Assembly: GCA_941918925.1 (NCBI GenBank)
Contig: OW799236.1
Location: 64,566,685-64,630,684 of the forward strand
Source: Phyto melanocephala
Taxonomy: Eukaryota; Arthropoda; Insecta; Diptera; Rhinophoridae
Length of the DNA: 64,000 nucleotides
Reading direction: 5' to 3'
Shown here: positions 1 to 11,542 of the stretch, piece by piece
Numbering within the stretch: position 1 is the stretch's first letter
Layout: the number at the start of each line of letters is the position of its first letter
Position numbers and translations under genes: made by a program
Notes under the pieces: model-generated
The model's input: only the letters and a program-made list of their open reading frames with translations
What the model was told of the DNA's origin: nothing
Database searches by the model: none

Positions 1-160
1 CAGCTGTCAAAATGCATAAATAAAAAACAATTTTCTCTCTTTTCTAATTTATTTCAAATGTCAAACTTCATACATAAAAAATATAAACAAAAAAATTCTC
101 TCCGAACTGCAATTACCAGATGAATAAATATGCCTTGATAAAACACAAATCATTTAGGAA

Positions 161-399
161 ATTATTGCCATTTCTTTCTGCTATGATAATATTGGCTTGG
201 TTCAATTATGTATGGAACAAAATATCGGCCAAATGGTCCAAATTTTGAATGACAATATTGATGTTCAATTGTTGGGTACGATGATGACTCGAGGTTGATT
301 GCTCTTTTGCCACACTATCGCGAAAAACAGCAATGTTTTCCATTCAACAAACATTTATGGCTTACATTCAACATCGGCCCTTAAAATTTAACCACCCTT
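161..399 (-). mobile_element. Mariner remnant, 3' part with one terminal inverted repeat
   Basis: The stretch matches, in the opposite orientation, the mariner derivative at 12964-13555, including the segment around the GAGTCGAGGTTGA motif that lies in the N-terminal part of the transposase gene. The inverted repeat at 367-399 ends in ACCACCCTT and is followed by TA at 400-401, the expected mariner target. The other inverted repeat is missing, so this copy is truncated on its left side. No reading frame survives. Confidence 0.6.
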
Positions 400-446
400 T
401 AGTTGGAGCGCTGGCAACTTCTCCTTCAAATGATGTACAACTGTCA

Positions 447-662
447 TGAAAATGTAACTGTTAATGCGAAAATTTTGGGAATCGAAGGACGATGTTGATT
501 TCTACAATTTATGTCATCAAAACCTGCGAAATATGATTTGAAATTTCGGTATACAGTGGATTTGTTCTATATAGGATCATGGAAAAGCTTAAACTGCATA
601 ACTTGACCAAAACCACGGACATCGCTTTATGCTGGAATTAGTGAAAGGCTTGAAAGAGTAGA
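447..662 (+). pseudogene. piggyBac-type transposase fragment, decayed
   Basis: Translation with frame changes gives VTVNAKILGIEGRC, then SSKPAKYDLKFRYTVDLF, and after a frameshift FMLELVKGLKE. These match in order the piggyBac family transposase signature: the DE-L-FRGR segment, the conserved KPAKYGIK block around a catalytic Asp, and the segment before the NVTCDNFF motif. One stop and at least one frameshift break it. Only about 70 residues of a protein usually near 600 residues remain. No inverted repeats or TTAA target sites could be assigned. The identification rests on motif order, not on a database search. Confidence 0.6.
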
Positions 663-1489
663 TATAAAAATTTGTTCTCTACATTTGACTTAGTAAAAAA
701 TTATTTTATAGAAAATTAACTTACTTATTTAGGAACAGTACATAAAAATACAATATTTATTACTCCGAATTTGCTGAATGTAAAAAACCTTTTTTTGTTT
801 CTTATTAGAATTCCACAAACGATATATTATTTTGTTGTTCGTCTAAAGTAGTTTCTTATAGAAGGAGTAGGAGACCGCTAATAAATCTAACGACGTACAA
901 GTTGTCCCTTATTTTAAAATACAACACTCATTATATTAAAAAATACGAAAAGTATCATCTAAATGAAAAACCCGCTTTGGTCCCTCATATCAGTGTAAAA
1001 ATGCATAGATATTTACTTAAAAACTGCAGATATGAAAAGACGTGATTGAAAGAGATTAGATGCTCTCTTATTTGCATAAAATCAAAACAACCAATTATTA
1101 TCCCAATTTTCCTCTGTTTACCCCGTTACGAATACAGTTAAGTTTTATTAAATTGCCTAATTATTTATTTTATATAAATTTTTGTCCCCTTGAAGTATCC
1201 ATAACAATTATGTTGAACATGTATACAATGTGGTGATATTAATAACTAATTCCTGTATAAAATTATATAAATGGAAAATTTTTACGACGTATGCAACAAT
1301 TCAAAAGTCTTTAATTAATGCGATTTCGTGAAACTTTAAACAAATAATTTTTATATGTAATTTTCGAATTTTATAAGTTTTGTAACACCCGTTACATAGA
1401 AACGATAGTTAAATAACTCAAGAAATTATCCAAATTTTTTTTAAAAATTAGGAAGTTATTATGAAGTGATGTTCACAATAGATGGCTTA
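663..1489. other. AT-rich stretch without recognised genes
   Basis: No coding potential, RNA gene or repeat boundary was recognised. It lies between piggyBac and mariner debris and is probably decayed repeat sequence. Confidence 0.4.
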
Positions 1490-1559
1490 TCTTTTAAACG
1501 AAGGCTTCTTTTGTCAATTGAGTGTAAACAAACAACTTATTTTTGCTTCGAAGATATTG

Positions 1560-1985
1560 AGTTTCGTTCCAATAAAACGTCATATTCAGGAAAATTTGCG
1601 TTACTTGCGTTACTTATTTAGTTAAAAAAATGCGATTTTGACACGGTTAACAAAAAACGTCCCGCCCAATAGAAAACGTTTGAAAACTAAGATTTGGAGG
1701 CATTACTCCAAGAAAATGGAGCATAATTTTAAAAATTTTTGCAAGCAGTAGAATTTATAAAACACGTTGAAAGACCATTTTTTGTGTCTAAAGTGCTCCT
1801 TGAACGCTTTGAAGAAAAATTAAATTTTGCACTAAATTATTACTTGCAATTCAAAATGGATCCATCATCTTGATTCAGACCTTGCCCCATCCGAATACTA
1901 TTTGTTTCAATCAATGCAAATACTCTTTAAAAAGTTGCGATTCACTTTACAACAGAATATCAGAAATTGACCAAAAAGGTAAAAA
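1560..1985 (+). pseudogene. Mariner transposase remnant, multiply broken
   Basis: Frames around 1660-1820 read KTFENSDLEALLQENGAQ and VERPFFVSKVLLERFEEK, which fit the middle of a mariner transposase between the helix-turn-helix and the first catalytic Asp. Further on, 1865-1975 reads HLDSDLAPSEYYLFQSMQ and LRFTLQQNIRN, matching the SPDLAP-DYHLF block just before the third catalytic residue and the segment after it. The central catalytic part is deleted and several frameshifts and stops are present. Inverted repeats were not found. It is unrelated in detail to the 12964 copy, so at least two mariner lineages are represented. Confidence 0.6.
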
Positions 1986-1989
1986 TATT

Positions 1990-3265
1990 CAAAATACCCA
2001 GATGCTTATACTCAGGCAGTTTTGTTTGATCAGCTGATCAGCTATACCTTTCATTCATTTTCTTTCTTCTCGCATAACCGCAGTTTTGAAACCTCATATT
2101 TAAATAAATTTTATCAAAAAATTCTCTCCGAAATGCAGTAATTATACTACTTACTATACACTCAATAATTTATTGAAAAATTTGTATGAATTTAAGAAAA
2201 TTTTTATTAAATTTGAAAATGAAATTAAATATAATAATTTAATAAAAACAAAAACCAACTTAAACAATTTTTTCCACACTGGAGAAAAGTCTTTTTTCTA
2301 CACTTCATTTGTTGACTTGTTTACCCTTTTGCAATTTTTTGATTTTCTTTTTATAGCATTTTCTTGTAATTATGCCAAATTATCATGCCATCAAGTAAAA
2401 TAAATCTGCGAATATTTTTGTCTCTGCTTGATGGTTTGTTTCTTCGTCTGCTCTTTTTTATCTCTTTAAAGTTGACATTTTGATTGATGTTCAAACCTTT
2501 GTTTTATTGTTTTCAATTCTAATTCAATTGTAACATGAATTTGTAATTTGTGTGCTTCCAAAATATGCCATGCTGTTATTATACTCCAATGGTAATGTCT
2601 TGATGTACGAGTATTTGTTTTCGAAAAGTTTTCTAAGAATAGAAGCAGAAAATAAAAGAATCTCTTGGAATTAACGACAAACAAATAAAAATAGTTGTAC
2701 AAGCGGAAAAAGAAAGAAAGGGAAAAGTGGAACTGACAAGTTTAGCTTGAGATTGTTATCATGATTTTGGTGGGTGGTAACCGTATGGTAAACGCAGTAC
2801 CCTATAGGAAAATGCTATTAAAATAGGATGCATTAGAATAGGTGTACCAGGTTCGAAAGTTATTAAAATTTTGTGATTTTATTTTTTTTTTCAAGTATTT
2901 GTTTTGTATTTAAAGTATTGTATGTGAGGATTGCTATTAAATTTACTTAATGCTTTATAATATAAAGAGAAAATTTAGGGAATGAGAACATCTTTACTTT
3001 TTCAGTTTTGAACAACAAATTAACCTCATTCGTTTTACAGAAAGAAGGTGCTTTCAATTCTACCATAATTTATGATATTTTTATGAAACATTAGTTTTGA
3101 TTTCATGATTTATGTTAAACTACTGCTACCTACAATAAGGCAATGTGTGATATGTATCGTTTGTGCATCTGCGTAACAACATAACAAAAGAACAATATAG
3201 AAACAACTGCAACTAACAAGTGTGTTAAGAGAACCCTATAGGCATATACTTAAGAAAAATCTGGT
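1990..3265. other. AT-rich stretch without recognised genes
   Basis: No gene, RNA or clear repeat was recognised. Small open frames at 2173-2403 and 2466-2702 are low-complexity and start with non-ATG codons or lack any family signature. A short stretch near 2100-2150 resembles the sequence at 90-130 (shared TTCTCTCCGAA), suggesting a dispersed repeat. Confidence 0.35.
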
Positions 3266-3267
3266 TT

Positions 3268-4158
3268 ATTATACCCTTCACCTGTGGTGCACAAGGGTGT
3301 ATATAGCTTTGGCATTCCGTTTGTAATTTCTACAATTTTCATTTCCGACTCCATAAAGTATATATTTTCTGAGAGCTTATGAATAGAGGAGTCGATTTAG
3401 CCCTGACAGTCTGCCCGTCTGTCCGTGTGTTGGTTGAAATCAACTTTTAGAAGCAAACATATGTTCCTCAGATCTGTGTATGGTATCAATCTTTTGGAAA
3501 TATTCGGAAATTAATCGCTATTGAAATTCAGCACAATCGCCCCATAACTTTCTGAGATATGAGCATATTTTTACCATCAAAATTAAAAATTTTCAGCCAC
3601 AGAATAATTTATAGGTACCTTTGTTATTATTTGTAGATATAATATGCCTCTAGAGATATTCGTGAAAAATTTTGGATTAAGCGGGCTCTAATCGGTAAAG
3701 TTATAGGCAAAAATTTTTTTTAATATATACTTATTCCAAAAATATACAAACTAAAATCTTGTTTTTCATTTAAATTTATGTTGGCCGACAGTACAAAATG
3801 ACGGACAATATATTAATATATAAGCCAAGTCTGGTATTTTAATATGTAACTTCTTGAACACCCTCAAAATTGGTAGTAGAATACAGTATTATTAAAAAAT
3901 GTAAAATCCAAGATGGCGTCTAAAACAGAATGGCGGATCAAATTTTGTTTAGCCCCATCGATATGGGTATCAAATTAAAGGGCTTGACTAGTAGAATACA
4001 GTTAACTACGTAAAAATTCAAAATCAAAGATGGCGTCGGAAATAATAAGGAAAAATGGCGTATAATATGAAATATAGCTACGATGTAGGATTATACATGA
4101 TCATGAAGGGTATTATCAGATTCGGCACGGCCGAATAGAGCACTCTTACTTGTTTTTA
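3268..4158 (+). repeat. Family A dispersed repeat, copy 1
   Basis: Starts with a hairpin-forming end (ATACCCTTCACC followed by GCACAAGGGTGTATAT) and ends with TTCGGCACGGCCGAAT followed by CACTCTTACTTGTTTT. The same ends recur at 24707-27007, 39490-40200 (inverted), 62351-63080 and, partly, elsewhere. It carries the shared block TTCATTTCCGACYCCATAAA and the GTCYGTCCGTGTGTTGG motif. No protein is encoded. Superfamily is unknown to me. Confidence 0.75.
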
Positions 4159-4866
4159 AGTTTTTCAGCCAATGTTGATGAAGAAGTCAAGAATAAAGAA
4201 CAAGTTTGTTACTTAAGTCTTTTGTTTTCTTCCTTAATTTTAATGTTTTAGTTTTTCACTTTTTGCATTAGTTGGTTTCGCAGAAAAGTACATAAATATT
4301 TATGGACTTATGTGTATTTGTATATGTGTCTGTGTTAATTCTTCTTTCTTTGTTGAAGAGAAATATAACAGAATTTTTACATTTTGTTAAGCAATTAGTT
4401 GTTGCTATTATGTTTTTGACACCAAGCAGCTGTATGCCAGAAAACATTGAGCTAAACGTGTTTTAAAATTAACAAATTATTATGGTGGTAATATAATAAT
4501 TATATTTTGTAAACCTTGTTCAGTAAACATGACATCAGTTTATATAGTTAACATTCTTAACTGTTTTTTTATTTGATCATTTATGCTCGTATGCAAAATT
4601 AATAAAATTAATTCATTTTTTATCACCAGTTGACAATTTTCTAGTGCCAATAAGATTAAGTTGTTATTTTACTAAATATATTCCTTTAATTTCTAGTAAA
4701 ACATAGGGCCGCTTGGATTGTGTAATAGATGTAGAAAGTAGATGATTGGTCCACAGCATCATCGGCTGGTACTGGGGCCAGTTAAGCCACAAGCCTAGCT
4801 GTAGAAGTCTGTAACTAACTTAGCATATCTTGCGTTCTACTGTATGTACGCTTTCCGAGGCTTTAT
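4159..4866. other. Unassigned stretch
   Basis: No gene recognised. Positions 4705-4865 are clearly less AT-rich than the surroundings and may be a fragment of an old coding or SINE-like repeat, but no signature supports this. Confidence 0.35.
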
Positions 4867-5117
4867 GTTCTCATCAGTGTTGCCAGTAGCTAACATAAAA
4901 AAAATTCTAAATCGACAAGATTAAAGTGCTAAAATGTTAAAATGTGTTTTGCTGAAAAAATCATTTATTCTTACTCTATACAAAAATTGCCGATTATGAT
5001 CAACCATTACCGTTTTTGTTGGAATCATTTATCTGAATTGTTGATAAAATAATAGATGCACATGCACCAGCATCTCTAAAATTTTGATATTTCCTGAGAA
5101 AAAATCCTAGACTTTTT

Positions 5118-5794
5118 ATACCTGCCACCAAAAAAAAAATGGTGGGGGTGTATTAATTTTGTTATTCCGTTTGTAATACATCGAAATATCAATTTTAGAC
5201 CCCACAAAGTATATGTATTCTGAATCGGAGAGTTATAGCTCGTAATGCAAGAGTAGGTTTAAAAAAACTATGTCCTTCCAACATCGAATGAAATGCAATT
5301 GTGTCCAAACGCATTAACGTAGATCGATGAAATATCGAATGTATATTTTTCGAGTAAAAAAAAATATCTTTTCCTGAAAATAGCTTAAACCTATTCATTA
5401 GGAAAGGAGTCATAAATCAAAATGTACGAAAAATTTATACGTAAAAAACAGACAAAATTAGGTGTATGATTCTGAAATTTTGCAAACGTTGCTTTGTGGT
5501 CAAAGGCTTTGTACTTACGAATAATAAATATGATTTATATCAAATTCATATAATTTCTCTATGGACAAAGTTTTCGGAAAAATAAAGGACCATATTGAAA
5601 TATCTAAGTTGAATTTATTAGTTAAAACTACATTGATACGCCTACCTTAACGCCCACTTTCATTGAAAGACTAAACCTTCGATAATATTTTACTAGCATA
5701 TCGAAGTTATATAAAGAAAGTGATACAGATTTTAGTATAAAGATTTTTGTATACAAAACATCGACAACAGGGGTCCACATCAAATTCATGTGCA
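5118..5794 (+). repeat. Family B dispersed repeat, partial copy
   Basis: Shares, in inverted orientation, the GTGGGCGTTAAGG-like and ATCGAAGTTATATAAAG segments with the copy at 12818-14712. Begins with TTTTTATACCTGCCACC and an A-run facing GGTGGGGGTGTAT, again a hairpin-capable end. The segment 5697-5730 preserves the uninterrupted target of the mariner derivative at 12964. The copy appears cut near 5750, and the errantivirus follows at 5795. Confidence 0.6.
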
Positions 5795-6195
5795 AGTTAA
5801 TAATTGGTTAGTTTTTCATTTTAAAAAATATAACTTTATTTAGCAATTTCATCCGTCACCATTTACTTCCAAAGATTAAAAGTTAAAGTTTTTTTGTAAA
5901 ATATTCTTATTTATTTCTACTAGTAGCAAACATGATTTTTGTCATTCAGCAGAAATTCCATAAAAAACCAATTCAAATGCAATTCATCATTTTTACTTGG
6001 CGCGTGCAAAGTAAAATGATATTTCAATTCTATAAAAACAATTTTATTTTGCAGACAGACTATGTAAGCAAAATCATTAATTTCTTGCTGAAATTTGAGG
6101 CGGTTTAATGACCGTATGAAAATAATAAAAAATATAGTGCTGTCGCTTAACTTTTGAGTCGGGTTAATGAAAAATGTAGTGCTGTCGCCTTAACT
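5795..6195 (-). repeat. 3' LTR of the errantivirus (401 bp)
   Basis: Nearly identical to 11542-11917. It has about 25 bp near 5890-5915 that the other LTR lacks, plus scattered substitutions, so the two LTRs have diverged since insertion. The left flank is TGCA. Confidence 0.9.
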
Positions 6196-6204
6196 CCCCC
6201 TTCT
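6196..6204 (-). promoter_or_regulatory. Polypurine tract of the errantivirus
   Basis: On the minus strand the interior ends in AGAAGGGGG immediately before the 3' LTR, the expected plus-strand primer position. Confidence 0.75.
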
Positions 6205-6205
6205 G

Positions 6206-7405
6206 TTAGTGGGATCGTCCCGATACTAAATGAATATGGAGATCATTTATACTGCGAAATTCGCATTTTTGTCCAGGAGAGCCAGACGGTTCCTCAGGAG
6301 TTTTGATTACCGGCGGTTTGTCCTCTTTGATTATATTTGTGACCGTTAAAGCACTTTTCGGCTCCTTACGAAGTTTATAAGCCATTGCCAATATAAAACA
6401 CGTTAATACGGTCATAAGACCCAAATTGAGTGAGAACATAACTTTTCCTTCAGTCGAAACTGAAGTTATCTGCTCGATATTATTTAATTGCAGATCTTTC
6501 ATAAGTTCTAAAGAAAGCACCTCCTCTATATTTTCACCATTTTTCATTGGTTGCAATAAAGCAGGAAGCGGTTTCCATTAAGATATTTATTTTGAAATAT
6601 ATGTTTTATTGGCAACTGTAATAGTATCATTATGGAATTGAAGTAAGTATATCCCGCGCAATACATTTGTTTCGTTATTTGAAGTCCCGACAACACCTTC
6701 AAATTGGTTTAGCAAAATAGTTCCCGGATATAATTCTCGTACCGTATTTATATGCTGATTATTTATAATAACGCAATCATGTTTCCTACTTGATAAAAGC
6801 GAGGGGATACAATTTGTTTTAGTTATATATATTAATTGTTCTTCGCTACAAATACATAACTTATTATGTTCCTTAGAATTTTCTCTTAATTCATAAATTT
6901 CTTTATTACATCTTCTTATATTTTCAGTATTAATTTTTACAATTCTGTTTCCTTTTTTTATTGGTATAATCAATAATTTTTTACAAATCTTACTATCTAT
7001 TGCAGGAAGATTAATTATGTAAATGATAGCTCTATAATTTGTTGCTAATCTTACTGTTGCAAAGCTTAATGCTTGTTCGAGATCAGTATAAGGGAATTTT
7101 TCCTGATCTAAAAACGGTTTAACCTTTCATCTCCTTTTCGGACAAAATAAAAGAATTTATAACTCCTACCTTTGACCACTGCAAGGCATACTGTACGTTA
7201 ACAATCTCCTCTCTCAGCAACCTTAATTTATTCGTTATCGTTTTTTCCTGTATTCTCCTAACTTCTCCAAGGATTGGATGGTCTTAATAATGTGGTTCGT
7301 GGAATTCGTCAACAGATTGACTCTTTCCAAAACTTCTCTATTTATTATCCTCTGTCTTTCATTATTTTCCAACAGTCCTTCCATCTTTCGTACTACAATT
7401 TATTT
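6206..7405 (-). pseudogene. env: Errantivirus env gene, C-terminal part, broken
   Basis: Envelope proteins of insect errantiviruses are membrane fusion proteins related to baculovirus F proteins. In sense order this remnant has a polar segment with likely coiled-coil character (about 7395-7140), a central region with spaced Cys (6973-6587), and a C-terminal piece (6556-6206) holding one hydrophobic membrane-spanning segment followed by a cytoplasmic tail. The front of the gene is absent because of the deletion that also removed integrase. The central and C-terminal pieces share a frame but are separated by in-frame TAA codons around 6572-6589, and another frame break lies near 7110-7140. It is recognised by position, domain order and general similarity. 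It cannot make a functional envelope. Confidence 0.75.
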
Positions 7406-7408
7406 CTT

Positions 7409-9613
7409 TTACAATTTTTTTATTTTTTTCTTTTGCTCTATTATGGATGTTTGATCATCTGGGTTAGTAATGTCGATCGCGAATATCTTAGTATGAACGA
7501 ATTTGTTTTTAAATACATTTTTTATAGTTTCTTTAAACTCGTAGAGATCTTCTGCGGTGCAATGAATTGCTGTAACAAGGCTAGGCTTAAGGAATTCCAA
7601 CAATATGTTTTTCAAATTTTCCCTCGTAACGAACTCTATTATGTGGCGTATTCTACCAAAAGTTATCAGGGATTCATGTTTTGTGAAATTAGTTTTATAA
7701 AGCAAAATTTGTTGTTTAAACTCGTTAAGAGGTTTATTAATTTCAGGGATATTAAAAGTGTCGCTGCTTTCAATAGAATGTTGGGTACTTTGTAGTGAGT
7801 CATCATCGGAAATATTTTTAAAGACCTGTCTAGAAAGTGCGTCGGCTACTACGTTGGTAGCACCAGGCTTATATACAATATTAGGAGCGTACTCCTCGAT
7901 AAAAGACATCCATCTTTTAATTTTCGCGTTGGGATTTTTAGTTGAAATTGCAAATGTAAGAGGTTGGTGATCGGTATGTATTTCCAGATCTGTCACACCA
8001 TATAAATAATTTCGAAGGGTTTTTATTGCCCAGACTATAGCATATAACTCTCTTTCATTCGTGGCGTAGTTACGTTCAGTTAAATTGAGAGTATTTGATA
8101 TGAATATTATTGGTTTTTTCTCTTGTGTCAATACGGCACCAATGGCTGCATTTGATGCATCGGTCGTTAGAATAAATTTTTTTTGATAATCAGGTTGGGT
8201 TAGTTCGACCTGACCAGCCAAGAGGTCCTTTAGTTTAATAAATGCTGAGACACCCTCAGTATCGAGTTCAATTTTAACTTTCTTTGAAGCGTAAGTAGAT
8301 ACTCTACCGTTTTCTCCGGCAAGAAATCCAGTCAAAGGTTTTGCCACATTGGCGTTATTACAAATGAATTTACGGTAGTAACCCGTAAGACCAAGGAAAC
8401 TTCTAAGCTGTCTTAGAGTTTGTGGTTGTGGGTAATTTTTGATTGTTTCAATTTTATTTGGGTCTGTTTTTATAACTCCATGTGCTATTACATACCCCAG
8501 GAATTCCACTTCTTCCTCAAAAAATTTTGACTTTTCCAAGGATATTTTCATATTTGCTTCTCTTAGCGTGTTGATTACTATATCCAAATGTTTTATATGT
8601 TCTTGTAAGTCTTTGGAGTATACTATAATGTCATCTATATAAACATGGCAGAATCTACCAATGAAATTTCTCAAAATGTCGTCCGTCGCGTTTTGAAAAA
8701 TGCTTGGTGCATTCCTCAATCCGAATGGCGTTCGTACAAACTCATACTTCCCATTGTTGACGAAGAATGCGGTTTTTCCCACATCGTCCTCTCTCATGAG
8801 AATTTGGTGAAACCCAGATTCAAGATCAATGGTTGAAAAAAATTTCGCCTTGCCCAAGTTGGACAATATGACATTACAGTCTGGTATAGGGTACTTATAT
8901 GCAATTGTTTTCTGATTTAATTTCTTGTAATCGATGACTAAACAGAGTTTTTGTGTCTCGTCTTCATTCGTTTCCTTTTTTGGGACCACCCACACTGGTG
9001 AATTATAAGGGCCCCTGCTTTCACCAATGGTGCCCGCTTTCAATAACTTTTCTATTTCATTGTTAACAAATGAGTTTGCGTTATCATTATGTATTGTTCT
9101 AATTTCTGCCCTAATATCCGTTCTAAAAGGCAGATTTAAATTAATATTAGAGTGTAATCTGGTAACTTTTTCTTGTAGGTTTTTGCGGAGTTTTTCCAAG
9201 GTTTGTGATTCATGATCAACATTTTTAGTTGAAACACTTTTGTTAGTACCTTCAGGATATTCTTCATTAATAATTTTATTCAAGACATTTTCTCCAATGT
9301 CTTTGAAATTATTTTCATTAGATTTTCTATCTAGATTATTTTTACTAGCATTATTTTCACAAGTTATTATCCCTTGCTGAAAGTCTAATACTGCATTTGC
9401 TTTCCTTAAAAAATTATAACCTATAAGCATGTCTGTCTCAAGTCCCTGGATTTCGTAAAACAATTGTTTTATTCCAAACATGCTTGCTTCACAATAATGT
9501 GTAATGAGAGTATAGCCGTTAACAGTTTTTACTCTCTTCTTAATAACTAAGTCCCTTCCGTTTGCAAGAACTCCAGGTTTGCAGTAGCTGCTCGTTGCGC
9601 CACTGTCAATCAA
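7409..9613 (-). pseudogene. pol: Errantivirus pol, protease-RT-RNase H only
   Basis: An open frame of about 734 codons, with no stop, runs from the gag overlap. It starts with the retropepsin motif IDSGATSS, followed by a reverse transcriptase with the catalytic YIDDII motif and the GLRNAPSIFQ block. An RNase H domain then shows LTTDASNAAIGAVL, the NERELYAIVWA Glu block and the TDHQPL Asp block. The frame ends about 150 residues after RNase H, just where the zinc-binding domain of integrase should begin, so the whole integrase is missing. The last residues (a Lys-rich run) are junction sequence. The frame is -1 relative to gag, as in other errantiviruses; I saw no canonical slippery heptamer before the gag stop. 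Without integrase the copy could only move with help from elsewhere. Confidence 0.88.
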
Positions 9614-10812
9614 AATTGTGAGTTTTCTTCCGTCCTTTGCTGTCCTGATAATGCAGGGCAGGTCGATTCTATGTCTAAAAAAGCGTCTTCATTAAGGTTA
9701 TTTATTCTTTGAGCTTTTTGATTGGGCTGATACGTCGTTTGAGAATGTGGACGTTTGTTACCCTGTCGAAAATTACTAGCTCGATTTTGTGACCCAAAAC
9801 GGTTATAAAAATAGTTTGGCCTTTGGTTGTAATACCCATTTTGTGCAGGTTTAACGCCAGCTGAAGTTCCCAACTCCATTGGTTCGGGCTTAGGTTGTGG
9901 TTGTCGTATTTCGCGATAATTAACTTGAGGGTTATTTTGGTTTTGTCGTGGAAAACGTAACGAATTCATGGGCTTTTGGTGATTATTATTCTGATGTGTT
10001 GCCCTAATGAACTGAAAAGCGAAATTTGCGCGAATATTGTTTGATTCGAGCTATTGGACTTTGGCTAATGTGTTTGGTAGATCATTCGGTGATAATGAGA
10101 ACAATATGTTGGCCAATGGAGCATTTAATCCAGTGATGAACACCCTCAAAGCATATTGTCTATTTCTAACATTAAGTTCCCTAGTTAAGTCCGATTCAGA
10201 ACCATGGGTCATTATGGTTTTATTTATGAGAGAAGTAAGTTTCTTATTGACCTCATTATAGTACTCAATAATGGACAAAGAACCCTGTCTCATAATGCTC
10301 ATCTCCTGTTCTATTATATGTAGTGGCCGTTTGTCGGCGTAAGCGAAATCTAATCTACTCATGATTGCGTCAAAGTTTAGGACCGTGCCATGAGTGGTGA
10401 GAATATCGTTTGCATCTTCGACTATTTTATTTCTTAAAATAGTTAATGCTGCGAAATATTTTCTACTACCTTTCCTATATAATTGCATAGAATTACCTGC
10501 GGCTTCCCGCCAACTAACATAGGAGTTTTTCCCATCGAAATTGGGTAATGATTTTAAGACATCTAGGGTCTCATCACAACGAATATTTTCATCTATGGTC
10601 TGTGTTCGATATTCTACAATCGTATTTACACTAACTAACTGTGATAATTGTTGGCTTAATCTGTCTATAGTCTCCTGCAATGGAGCGGTCTGTAAACGAA
10701 TTAGTTCAGAAATTTGGGCAGGAGTGGTCATGGTGGAAGCTGAAGTACTAAGAGCCTGAAAAGAACCTGTCAAATCCTCTATCGAACAATTCAAGATCCC
10801 TTCCCCCGGCAA
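9610..10812 (-). pseudogene. gag: Errantivirus gag with an in-frame stop
   Basis: A frame of about 400 codons covers the structural polyprotein of the 17.6/297/gypsy type. The first half includes a heptad-like segment and a capsid-like region around KRPLHIIEQEMSIMRQGS and YYNEVNKKLTSLINK. The second half is Gln/Asn/Arg-rich without CCHC zinc knuckles, as is common in errantivirus Gag. One in-frame TAG at 10051-10053 separates the halves (10812-10054 and 9969-9613 share a frame). The first ATG in frame is at 10731; the open frame runs a further 27 codons upstream but without an ATG, so the true start may have been altered. It is placed directly before pol with a short overlap at 9610-9613. Confidence 0.8.
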
Positions 10813-11261
10813 AAAGCCTATTTCGTTTCCTAATTCCCTTATACGATCCAGTGTTTTACAGTTTTTTATTATACTTAAAAATATTTTATTTTATAAATAT
10901 TTAAAAATATTTTAGCCTTTAAAACAATACAAAACAACTTATTTCTTACTATACTTTATCAGGTTCCAGATGGTTTCTAGTAGAGTTGATCTTCTTCCAG
11001 CGTGGTTACAGTAGAATAAATTTAAATTCACTTCTTCAAGACTTGTATCAGCTTTGTCAAAATGTTCTTTAGTTGGGTTTTTATTCACCTTTAGAAAGTT
11101 ATGTAATTTTATGTCACTCTGTTGTTTTTAATATTTTCAATTCTCTTCATTGCTTTTAGTCTTATTGTCACTGTGTTTTTTGATTCTTTTCACAGGATAA
11201 AAAATTTTTTAACATAGTTTCTTCTTTTTCTAACGAAACGTTTTTGTGTGTTTTTATTTTT

Positions 11262-11475
11262 CACTTTTCTTCTTTTTCTTTTTAAGGATATTTGCTTGTG
11301 TTTTTGTTTTTTTTTTCTCACTTTTCTCCTTTTTCTTTTTAAGGATATTTGCTTGTGTTTTTGTGTTTTTTTTTTCACTTTTCTCCTTTTTCTATTTAAG
11401 GATACTTGTTTGTGTTTTTTTCTTTCACTTTTCTCCTTTTCTATTTAAGGATACTTGTTTGTGTTTTTTGGCAGG
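11262..11475 (-). repeat. Tandem repeats in the errantivirus leader
   Basis: Four copies of a unit of about 57 bp: CACTTTTCT starts at 11262, 11319, 11376 and 11426, and AAGGATA at 11284, 11341, 11398 and 11447 (spacing 57, 57, 49-50). In sense orientation the units are A-rich leader sequence between the primer site and gag. Open frames through this block are repeat artefacts. Confidence 0.85.
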
Positions 11476-11523
11476 ATCGTAGCTGCGTTCTTACTTTGAT
11501 TTTTCAGAACATATCAACAACTA

Positions 11524-11542
11524 TATCCCGGTTGAGCCCCCA
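11524..11542 (-). promoter_or_regulatory. Primer-binding site, tRNA-Pro-like
   Basis: In sense orientation the 5' LTR ends in ..ACT and continues GGGGGCTCAACCGGGAT. Taken with the last LTR base, this agrees with the complement of a eukaryotic tRNA-Pro 3' end at all but two adjacent positions (recalled tRNA sequence, not computed). Confidence 0.6.

Noticed and set aside
7274..9215. Plus-strand open frames (for example 7274-7795, 8439-8642, 9027-9215)
   Set aside because: They lie antisense to the errantivirus pol and env and show no independent signature.
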